Shown piece after piece: positions 1-11,200 of a stretch of 64,000 nucleotides of DNA; within the stretch, counting starts at the first letter, position 1; each line of letters starts with the position of its first letter. The DNA comes from Strongylocentrotus purpuratus (Eukaryota > Echinodermata > Echinoidea > Camarodonta > Strongylocentrotidae). Below the pieces are notes generated by a model. That model was given only the letters and a program-made list of their open reading frames with translations, did no database searches and was not told the origin of the DNA. The DNA lies in contig NW_022145599.1 of the NCBI RefSeq assembly GCF_000002235.5, forward strand, positions 10,292,897 through 10,356,896, read 5' to 3'. A program made the position numbers and the translations under genes.

Positions 1-225
1 GTCCCTTTTGCAGACCTCCCCAAATCCAGCAAAACCTTACATGAACCTCAGGCTAGTTATGTTGGACATGTCTGTGAAATTTGAAAGCTAACAGTCATCT
101 AAGATTCAAATAATGCACAAAATACTAACTACTTTGTAGCCTGTGTGTCAGGCTCAGTTTACTTTTTTTGGCAATCTCCGTATTATGGTCTATGATTACT
201 AATCTACACAAGAGCTGATGTATAA
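1..225. other. Unassigned flank
   Basis: AT-rich non-coding sequence. I see no gene, RNA or repeat structure in it. Confidence 0.4.
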
Positions 226-233
226 AATGTGTC

Positions 234-642
234 GGCGCTAGTGCACTTTCGCACCGGGCGCCTAATTTAATGATATAACATCAAAAGTAAACCACAAAGT
301 AATCAAAAACCTGTTTCAGTGTCTCTCTGAGGCTGATGTCCCGTCCTTTCCTCAAAATTGTGAATTTTACGTAAAATTCGCCGCCGTACACTGCACTCAC
401 TGTACTGGCACTTTGGCATTCACTTCTCGCTCGCACAGATCTGTGCGAGCGAGAAGTGAATGCCGAAGCGCCAGCGCCCGTACAGTGAGTGCAGTGTACG
501 GCGGTGAATTTTTACGGAAAATTCATGATTTTGAGGAAAGGACGGGACAACAGCCTCAGAGAGACACTGAGGTGGGTTCTTGATTAGTACTTTGTGGTTT
601 TATTTGGATTTTAGGCACCCGGTGCGAAAGTGCACTAGCGCC
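234..642. mobile_element. Palindromic MITE with 8-bp target duplication (hAT-like size)
   Basis: This 409-bp element is almost one long inverted repeat centred on AGATCT at 437-442. The ends are GGCGCTAGTGCAC (234) and its complement GTGCACTAGCGCC (642). The arms match closely, including GTGTCTCTCTGAGGCTG and CCGTCCTTTCCTCAAAAT and their complements. The 8-mer AATGTGTC lies directly outside both ends (226-233 and 643-650), which I read as a target-site duplication. An 8-bp duplication fits hAT, P or Merlin families; the terminal bases do not decide which. It has no coding capacity. Confidence 0.85.
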
Positions 643-867
643 AATGTGTCATGTAGCAAGAATGAATATGTACATGATCGTAATTTGTGACAAAATGTCA
701 TTACATCACATACCTGGAGTACACACATGCAGTACAAGGGTCTGCAGCAACTAGACTACATGTATAATAAATGTGATCACGAAATAAATCAATTCAAAAT
801 CTAATGGTCAATATAATTCCACCAAAAGTCAGTTTCCAGTTCCTATACTTTGAGGGAGGTTCTCAAC

Positions 868-1703
868 TGATGATCTCGTTAACGCGATATCTGGAGAACC
901 CTTTGATGGATTTTGATCATATTTGTCCCAGATGTACATCATGAGATGTAAATGAACTGATTAGATTTTGGATGAAATCCGCCTAAGGTCAAAGGTCAAA
1001 GATCAATGAACTTTGCCTGAAAAGTCTCGTTAACGCGATATCTGGAGAACCCTTTGACGGATTTTGATCATATTTGTCCCAGATGTACACTATGAGATGT
1101 AGATGAACTGATTAGATTTTGGATGAAATCTGCCTAGGGTCAAAGGTCAAAGGTCAATGAACTTGGCCTGAAAAGTCTCGTTATCGCAATATCTCATTAA
1201 CTTATGGCCGGATTTCGATCATACTTGGCCCAAGTGTGCACCATGAGGTGTAGTTGAACTGACTAGATTTTGGGTGAAATCTGCCCAAGGTCGAGGGTCA
1301 AAGGTCAATGAAATTTGTGTGAAAAATCTTTTTATCACGATATCTCGAGAACCCCTGGGCAGATTTTGATCATACTTAATCCAAATGTACACTACGAGAT
1401 GCAGATAATTCATTTTGGGTGAAATCCGCTTAAGGTCAAAGGTCAAAGATCAAGGTCAAACTCCGAAATTTCACTGTTTCTGCCCTAACTCAAGAAGTAT
1501 TGGACAGAATTCCATCAAACTTAATTTTGGGTCAAAGGTAAAGGTAAAATGGTAAATTTAACAGTTTACGCCCTAACTCAAGGTACATGTATAAGATAAG
1601 CAAATGTTACTATAAATATGAAGGATTATGGCAATACTTAAGTATTTGTGCGGGAGGGCGGAGGCATACCCGTCGACTGCGCGCAGTCAAATTCATCTAG
1701 TTT
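868..1703 (+). mobile_element. HINE-like (Helentron-type) element family 1, 5' truncated
   Basis: About 150-bp units start near 875, 1026, 1176 and 1328 with the theme 'cgttaacgcgatatctggagaacc', followed by 'gaactgattagattttgg' and 'ggtcaaaggtcaa'. The 3' part has GGCGGAGGCAT (1658-1667), the palindrome GACTGCGCGCAGTC (1675-1688) and the end CTAGTTT (1697-1703). The 5' hairpin and the GTCC repeat seen in the copies at 10741 and 62125 are absent. It lies upstream of the gene model. Confidence 0.75.
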
Positions 1704-2133
1704 ATAATATGAATTTTGCAATATTTCATTTATAGATGTACATGTACACAAAGAATTGCTCCCTTGTATCAGAATAAATTACAGTAAGGATGACTTTCCA
1801 CATTCCATGAGGAGCCAAACCATGTTTGACATTTGAAATATTTTAGATTTCCATATGATAAAATACAAAAGAAAAAGCGGGCTTGTGACATCATCACTTT
1901 TGGACACAGCCTCATTCATTGTTTTTTGAAATAATACAAATTTCAAATTGCTGTAACTTTGTTATTTTCCATCTGATTTCAATGAAATTTGTACTGTTAT
2001 GCTTGATTGATTTCACACTATCAAATCATCTTTGATCTTTGATCTCGGGGTGGAGTACATGCAAGTAGGAAAGATAGGAAAGACACATTACAGTAATCTC
2101 CTTGTTTTGTTTTGTTTGCCTTCGCTATCCTAG
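1704..2133 (+). other. Upstream non-coding sequence ending in a splice acceptor
   Basis: I see no coding exon here. The stretch ends in a pyrimidine-rich tract (2101-2131) and the AG at 2132-2133, seven bases before the first in-frame ATG at 2140. This looks like the 3' end of an intron in the 5' untranslated region, so a non-coding first exon and the promoter would lie further upstream and were not identified. Confidence 0.45.
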
Positions 2134-2139
2134 ACAAGA

Positions 2140-2239
2140 ATGTCTCGACGACTGAGAGAGCCTGCAGATACCAACCGCCCAGAAGATTACACAGAAAAGG
2201 ACAGAAAGGGGTTTTGTGTCAAAATTCTACCAGGAAAGG
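2140..2239 (+). CDS. Exon 1: N-terminus and start of SET domain
   Basis: Codes for 33 residues starting MSRRLREPADTNRPEDY and ending in KILPGK, plus one base of the next codon. ATG at 2140 is the first in-frame start after the acceptor AG at 2132-2133. The donor is G|GTAAGG at 2240. The ending joins to GRAVF in exon 2, matching the 'GKGRGV' entry of KMT5A-type SET domains. It is only 100 bp and is supported by the phase-1 junction and the family match. Confidence 0.75.
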
Positions 2240-5200
2240 GTAAGGTATCCAGTGCAGATATAAGTGATTTCGAAAGGCTCCTTTTTTCATGAATTAACAT
2301 CCTTCAAGATTATTTTAAGTGTCCAATGTGTCCAATATCAGGATAAGTAGTCTGAATTGTATTTTCTTTTTGTTGAATAATTTGTACCTTTTAATAGTGA
2401 TTATGCATTACTTTGGTGGCCCCTTTTTGTAAGCTTTGCTTTTTCCAGGGTCTCCGAACCTTCACTTTAATTTTGATCATGTGTCTGTCAGTGTAAATTT
2501 TCTATTTTGTTTTGTATATTTTTTGATGGTTAGATAATGAAATGAATTGATAGGAGGCATATACAAATGTAGGAGGGATAATGATCTGATTAGTTTTGGG
2601 GGTATTAAGGTCAAAGGTGACAGAGGTCTACGTTCTCGCGATAACTAAAGAACCGTTTGACGGATCAATTTCAATCTTGGCTCATATAGGCTTATGGAAG
2701 TGATGATGATCTGATTAGATGATTTAAGTTTTTGAAAATTTTAGTAGTTAAATGTGTAATATATTTTAGATCTGGCAATAGCAGAGGCATACATTTTAAC
2801 TGCGCTCAGTCGAGAATCCATGTAGTTTGGCTTTGTAATACCATCTTCAAAAACAGTGCATTATTTATTGTTATCTCTTGTACTCTGCAGGTAGAGCTGT
2901 TTTCACTACAAAAAACTTTCATAGTGGGGAGTTTTTACTCCATTACCATGGGGAATTAATAGATAAAGCAGAGGCAGAAGAAAGAGAAAGATTTGAAGAA
3001 ACCGGATTCAGATATTTCTTCAAGTACAGAGGGAAGAATCTGTGGTAAGTGTTTTAAAGGTATTGCACCGTGTTGGTAAAAGTCGAAGAGGTAAAATTAG
3101 ATTTCCTTAATTTTATAGTTTTTGGATACACTTATGAGGGTAGAACGCACCCCCGCCAAAAAAAAATCGCTCTGAAATGCCTGTATTTTCGAGAAATCGC
3201 GTGTTTAGTGTTGATTTTGGTTATTTATCTGGTACTCGATAAATACGGCTAATTCGCTTGATGTTGAATATCTCATGGATAAAATTGTTTCTGATCTTAC
3301 TGTTATAATGTAATGATGAGGCTCAGACAGTCATTTGTAAGCTTGGTAGTAGCAACTATTTAAAGGCAGTCACGCAGGGGATTTCCTGATTAATTTCAGC
3401 CGCAGATGGCGACACACAAGTACGGTCACGAAGCTGTTTACCGAGCGGAATTGTACGTGCGCGGGTGTCCAGTTTCTGTACGTGCGTATGCGCACCATTC
3501 TCAGTCATATCATGTCACTGCACTGTCAGTGTCAGTATCAGACCTGCAAAACAGTCTGTCTGATCTGTCCTGACACTCTAAATTTGCTCAAGTCAAATTT
3601 TCAGTTTCAAAATCAAAGTGTCCAGGGCTGTCAGTATCACTGCAGCGAGTGTCAGCAGGTCAGTGTCCCTGTCAGTGTCACTGCAGCGAGTGTCAGCAGG
3701 TCAGTGTCCCTGTCAGTGTCACTGCAGCGAGTGTCAGCAGGTCGAGTGTCACTGCATTGCAAAAATACATCAAAGACCAAGCTTTGTGCGCAAGATAGCA
3801 AATATAATTCAAACTTAACGTTCTAATAAAGCCTCTAGAGACGATCGGATATATAATAAAACAATTACCGGTGACGAGATCTCGATAAAGACAAACACCA
3901 AAATTTACACCGCACATGAAAGTAGACGTGCAATCGCGATCGCAGGTTGCAGCATACAGCATGCAGCAGTAATTTTCGGTCTTGTTTACGTTTGGTAGTA
4001 TAAAGCGCGGCCGAGTACAACAGCTGTTCAATTCAGTAGTATACTATAACTAGACCCTCTATAAGAATCCAGATTATAAATCTACTAACTAATTTATAGC
4101 TTATACAGTATATTATTAGAATGTGAAAAAAAATAACTGTGCGGTAACAATGTAGTATATTTTCTTTGCTTTTTTAAGATGCAATTGACAACACAAGAAA
4201 CATACACAGATTGCGATATTGCGCAATGTGCACGTTTCTTTCGTGCGTACGTAATGTGAGCTGATCGCTGAGACAGCTCGAGCGGGGATAGCGAGCTGGC
4301 GATTCCTATGCACACGGTTTGATTTCTATATCGTGCGTCTGTGTGTGTGCGTCGCTCGGAAGAGTTCGGACGGCCATGTTTGAAATTGGGTGCTGCGGGA
4401 AAGACGACCACTTTGGTGTTCGCTTGCCCCTCGAGCACGCGTAGTTTGCATTAGGCGAAACGGTTTCACAAGGGAGTTGGACGGCGTCAGCGTACATGAC
4501 ATTTCTCGTGGCCAATGAAATCGCTCGCCACGCGTGTAAGTCTTTAATATGTGGTTCCATGTTGAAAGAACCAAACAACACACTCCCTGTGTCCTGACCT
4601 GGGTATGACTCATAGGTCATGACACAATAACATAAACATTGGCTAGTCTTTGTTCAGGCTTATCATTACAAAGACTTTACAAACAGATATCACGACACTT
4701 TCACAGGTAAGGTTCTATTCATGTTGATACATCACAAAATAAAGGAAAGTTGGGAAATTTTCAAAGGACAACACTGTTTTTAAAGGGAAAAACAAATTTG
4801 TCTGGCCGGACAGATATCGCCGACTGTAGTTGTCCTTTTCTAGCTTCCAATGCTATTTGAAGAAAATTAGGAATCAATTTGGTCTTAGGTCATCTAGATG
4901 GACCAAGGAAAACATTTCCACCAAATCCATGACCTTGACCAACACTGTGTATTACCTTTAAGAATTTAATTTCTGTCCAAATTAAGAAATATGATTATAT
5001 TAGTTATAAAGAAGCATCAAATGCTGGCATGTTGATTGATCTCCGATGAATTAAATCCAGATTTGTGGTTTATGATGTTCTCTATGATGGATGTCAACCA
5101 CACCAACTTTGGCAGCAAGAAAAAACAAGTATGAAATGGGTGTGCAATTATCATAGATGTCCTCTAACCCTTTAAAAAGTCAACAGATCCCAACTAACCC

Positions 5201-8200
5201 AGGAAGGGGGATAGGTAGAAATAGTTGAGAGGTTGTCTTTAAAGATGAGTAATCTCTCACCTAAACACTGAATAATATACTATATATAAAATAATAGATA
5301 CATGTAGCTCAAATGTATGGTTCTCTAAACAAGAATGAATTAGATTACATTTTTCTTTAAAAACTTTTTTTTTATAAACAGAACAGGGTTCTTAATTATG
5401 GGTCAGGGAATTTGAAATACTTTTTCAAACAGCAAAATGTCAATGAAAGTCATGGAATTCATTAATACTTCTGGAAAGTTGGGGGAAAATCATTTGTTCA
5501 AGATATTATTTAATATTCTAACCTTATATTTATTTGTATAATTAACAGAGGGAATTAAAAAAAAAAATGTATGCTTTCATGTCAGATCAGTTTGTATCAT
5601 ATTCCACAATTACACTTCCCTGACCAGCCCTTCTATTACATGTATTTTATTATTTTGTGTACTTGTAGTACTGATACTAGCAAGCTCCCCTCACAACTAA
5701 GTATAAGTGTGTATGACTGACGACATACATGTACATGTACACTCTAGGCCTGGGAATGAATACCAAATTTGCTATTCAAATATTTATGGAAAAAGTATTT
5801 GAATAGTCCAAATATTTGTGGTATGAGCCCAAAGTGCAACACCCAGTGAAGTGGTCGAAGGTTGGCCATGACCGATATGCCCCCACAGACTCATGTCGAG
5901 CTGCAAAATGCAAGACAAATATTATATCACTATGTGGCTCTTTTGTCTGATTTATTTTCTGTGATATATTACTTTTGATGTTTTTATTTTTTTTTAATAA
6001 CTATTAACATATATTCATATATGAAATCACTACGGTATTCATTGTTAAACAAATATATTTGAATAGTAGAAATTGTGGTATTTGATTTCTGATTAGTACT
6101 ATAGTGAGCTATTTAAATAATTCAAATATTCAAATATTCCCAGGCCTAATACACTCTAGTTCTGAGGGGAGCTAGCTACATGCAGTATTGCATTGATACA
6201 CATGAAATGGTCATAGAAATTTGGAGTTTGCTGCTTGGGAAAGTCATGAAAATTTAGGGCATTTGAAAATATGTAAGTGGAAGAATAATCCTCACAGAAA
6301 TTTAAGGATCCAATCTAATCCAATCCAAGTATTATAGAGTGCCAATATCTAGTTGTTTTCTAATCAAGTAATTATCTCCGATCTTTCTAACATTATTTGA
6401 AATACAATATATGGATTCAAAATTCTTTCATTTGTAATTTTACAGTGTTGATGCGACAATGGAGCCATGCAAGAAGGAGCCTGTGTTGGCACGACTCGTG
6501 AACCATGCAACAGGTCAAAAGGCCAACTGTAGGATGAAAGTGATTGAAATTACGGGGAAACCCGCACTATGTCTGTTCGCCACAAAAGACATGAAGAGCA
6601 ATATGGAATTATTGTATGACTACTCGCTGCCAAAAGATTTCAAGTTCCCAGAACCCTATTATTCGGATCTAATAAAGCAAGCGAGCACATGGGGAAATGC
6701 ATGTAAGGAGAAGATGCCTCAGGAAGTAAACACAGTAAACACAGAAGACCAAGGGATGCCTGAACAAGTCAACACAGCGGACCAAGGGATGCCTGAACAA
6801 GTTAACACAGAGAACCAAGGGATGCCTGAACAAGTCAACACAGCGGACCAAGGGATGCCTGAACAAGTCAACACAGAGAACCAAGGGATGCCTGAACAAG
6901 TCAACACAGCGGACCAAGGGATGCCTGAACAAGTCAACACAGCGGACCAAGGGATGCCTGAACAAGTCAACACAGAGAACCAAGGGATGCCTGAACAAGT
7001 CAACACAGAGAACCAAGGGATGCCTGAACAAGTCAACACAGCGGACCAAGGGATGCCTGAACAAGTTAACACAGAGAACCAAGCGATGCCTGAACAAGTC
7101 AACACAGAGAACCAAGGGATGCCTGAACAAGTCAACACAGAGAACCAAGGGATGCCTGAACAAGTTAACACAGCGGACCAAGGGATGCCTGAACAAGTCA
7201 ACACAGAGAACCAAGGGATGCCTGAACAAGTTAACACAGAGAACCAAGGGATGCCTGAACAAGTTAACACAGAGAACCAAGGGATGCCTGAACAAGTCAA
7301 CACAGCGGACCAAGGGATGCCTGAACAAGTCAACACAGAGAACCAAGGGATGCCTGAACAAGTCAACACAGCGGACCAAGGGATGCCTGAACAAGTCAAC
7401 ACAGCGGACCAAGGGATGCCTGAACAAGTTAACACAGAGAACCAAGGGATGCCTGAACAAGTCAACACAGAGAACCAAGGGATGCCTGAACAAGTCAACA
7501 CAGCGGACCAAGGGATGCCTGAACAAGTTAACACAGAGAACCAAGCGATGCCTGAACAAGTCAACACAGAGAACCAAGGGATGCCTGAACAAGTCAACAC
7601 AGAGAACCAAGGGATGCCTGAACAAGTCAACACAGAGAACCAAGGGATGCCTGAACAAGTCAACACAGCAGACCAAGGGATGCCTGAACAAGTCAACACA
7701 GATAACCAAGGGATGCCTGAACTAGTCAACACAGAGAACCAAGGGATGCCTGAACAAGTCAACACAGAGAACCAAGGGATGCCTGAACTAGTCAACACAG
7801 AGAACCAAGCGATGCCTGAACAAGTCAACACAGAGAACCAAGGGATGCCTGAACAAGTCAACACAGATAACCAAGGGATGCCTGAACAAGTTAACACAGA
7901 GAACCAAGGGATGCCTGAACAAGTTAACGCAGAGGAACCAGAGGTGCCTCAAGGAATATATACACAGGAACAAGAGATGTCTCAGCAAGTATACACAGAG
8001 GGCAGCTCACCTTACACATATGACCAATCAGATGATGATTCAGACTATGTTCCAGATTCCTATTCAGAATCTGAATCTGAAACTGATGATTTTCCTGCAG
8101 ATGTAGTCTGTAATAAGATTGGTAAGAGAAAGATCCAGTCCCATGAAAGAGCTTTAAAATCAAAGAGACCAGGCATTGAAATTTCCAATTGGTCTAAAGC

Positions 8201-11200
8201 AGGCATTGCATGTAAAGAGAGGATGCCTCAGCAAGTAATCATACAGGACCGAGAGATGCCTGAACAAGTAAACACAGCGGAACAAGAGATGCCTGAGCAA
8301 GTAAACACAGAGGACCAAGGGATTCCTGAACAAGTAAACACAGCGGAACAAGAGATGCCTGAACAAGTAAACACACAGGACCAAGAGATGCATGAACAAG
8401 TAAACACACAGGACCAAGAGATGCGTGAACAAGTAAACACACAGGACCAAGAGATACCTACATGTAGGCCAGTAAACATACCAGGTCAAGGTTCTCTTGC
8501 ATGTGGTACATACAAGAAACCTTACCGTTATTGCATATTCTGCAAAAGAATGTGGTCAAAGCTACGGAATCACATAGAGAAAAAGCACAAAGATCACAAG
8601 AGAGTTTGCCAGGCCTTGAAAATGAGAAAGAAGGAAAGGGATTTAGTATTTGATGCATTCAGAAAAGAGGGCATATTGGAACTGAACAAGATAAGATTGA
8701 GGAAAAATCCAGATAATCCAGTGCTTGAGAGAGAAAGGAGGAATGATTCAAAGACAAAGGGTAAACTGGTCATTTGTCATCTGTGCAAAGCATTCATAGA
8801 AAAACGTTACATATCAAGACATGAAAAAAAACATGCCCAAACCTCCGATGCAGCTTGTGAAGTAACTCCTATCCCTGCTGAGATGATGTCTGTGGTAGAT
8901 GAAGCTAATGGAGGGGAATTCATGAAGGAAATAATATCCAAATTTAGAGAGGGTGAGGATAGAGATGTTTATGACATATGCACAAAAGATCCTATCCTAC
9001 TTGAAGTGGGAAAAAAGATGTTCAACAAACAGAGAAGGAAGGTAGACAAAAAGAGTGAAGTAAAAAAATCAGTGATGGCTGATATGCGAAGATTGGCCAA
9101 TCTTCATTCAAAAATGAACATGGCAGAACAAGCCATTGGGAGTCTCCCAGACAAAAGTGGGAATATCTGTGATTTGTTCAAGAGGAAAAATTTCCGTCAC
9201 CTGGAAGAGGCAATTGATGCTTATACGAAGGTGGAGAGTTCGGAGGGTGTAGGTGTGAAGGCAGGCCTAAAACTTGCTCTTTATTACCTGCTCAAACGAA
9301 CCAGTAAAATACTGAGAGGGATGTTTCTTATTGATGACGAGGATGATAAGGCCAACGATATCGCAAAGTGGGTGACAGTGTTCGAAACGAGTAAAGATAT
9401 GATTTTTGGTGATGCTGAGTACAGTTTGAGCAAGACTCGCGAAGAGAAGCTTCGGCGACCGGAACAACAGCCAGAGGAAGAAGACCTACGGAAAGTTAGA
9501 GACTACACAGTGAAGAAGATAAATGAGCTTGGTGTCAGAGAGAATATTGATGTTCATGAGTTTATAGAACTAAGGAATTGTGTTGTAAGTCGTTTAACAC
9601 TCTTCAATGCTAGGCGGGGTGGTGAGCCCAGTCGTCTCACTGTAAAAGCATGGGAAGACGCAGATCGTGGAGTCTGGTTGGATCGAAGACATCTTGACGA
9701 GCTTGATGCACTGGAGAAGACCTTAATTGATTCCTTGAAAATAGGCTACCAGACAGGGAAGGGTAATCATCATCTGGTGCCAATCCTATTCCCCCAAGAT
9801 TGTGTTGTAGGTCTCAAAAAACTTGCAGACAAGGATGTTAGAAGGGCATGTGGCATTGCTGAGAGCAATAAGTACCTTTTTCCAAGCATAAGCAAATCCG
9901 CTGAGCATGTTTCGGGCTGGCATGCCGTAAAGTATATCTGCGGTAAGGTAGAGTTGAAGAATGAAGAGAGGATCACAGCCACAAGAAATAGACACAGGAT
10001 CTCTACAGAGTTTGCCCTCATGGATGTGCCTGAAGCGGATCGAGGCTATATATATAAGCACCTCGGACACTCGGAGGATGTTAACCAAAATATCTACCAA
10101 GCACCTCTGGCAATTAAAGCTGTTACAGTTGTGGGAAGGAGGTTGGCAGCTCTGGACAGAGGAGGTAAGTTGCCCTTTATTTCACCTAAACTCTATTTCT
10201 GAAAGTGTCGTCATGGAGTGGATTTGACTCATCTTTTGATCAGAAGATTGTGTATTTGATTCTCACTCTATAATGCCAGTTTCATTCAGCAAGAAATGTA
10301 TCCACACTGTGCTGTAGTGAGTCTGAATTAATTTTCTGCTAACTTTGTGAAAAGCACACTTTCAACAAGCTTTTTCGCCCAGATTAAGTGCAAAAAAAAA
10401 ATAACTACGAGAGCCCATCATCTATGACCATCTGTGTACATGTATATGTCAAAGTGCTGCAAATAGAGGCCAAAGTCTGTGAATGTTGGAGATCAGAAAG
10501 AAGATTATTGTTGTTCAATATTTGAAATACATACTCATGTCAATTTCTTTTAGTGATGATATGAAGACTATAGAACCCCCCAAAATGCACCATCCCATTT
10601 TTCATAATTTGTTGTAATTAATGAATGGGTATATTTTTTATCATAGAATCAGAAGAACGAGACCAAGAAGAGCCATTGATGTCCTCTCCTGGTATGTACA
10701 GAGCGTTTTTATTTACCATCATATGTTTAACAATATTTTTATGCCTCCGTTACGAAGTAGCCGGAGGCATTATGTTTTCGGGTTGTCCGTCCGTCCGTCC
10801 GTCCGTACGTCCGTACGTCCGTACGTCCGTACGTCCGTACGTACGTCCCGTCCGTACGTCCCGTTCTCGTGATCGCGTTATCTGGAGAACCGATTAATGG
10901 ATTCCTACCAAACTTTGGTCATGTATGTATCTTGCAGGGCCGATGAACTGATTAGATTTTGGGGTCACGAGGTCAAAGGTCAAAGGTCACAGGGCGCATT
11001 ATATATGCAAAAACAGCTCGTGATCGCGTTATCTCAAGAACCGATTGATGGATTCCTGCCAAACTTTGGTCATGTATGTATCTTGCAGAGCCCATGAACT
11101 GATTAGATTTTGGGGTCACGAGGTCAAAGTTCAAAGGTCACAGGGCTCATTATGTATGCAAAAACAGCTCGTGATCGCGTTATCTCAAGAACCGATTGAT

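Noticed and set aside
3482..4620. Overlapping open frames up to 114 codons on both strands
   Set aside because: They lie within the intron 2 insertion, include a 41-bp minisatellite, and show no conserved motif or splice context.
6669..7897. Two long open frames on the minus strand (346 and 392 codons) with LFRHPLV or SGIPWFSVLTC repeats
   Set aside because: They are antisense readings of the 33-bp coding minisatellite. The unit has no stop in these frames and copies the openness 36 times.
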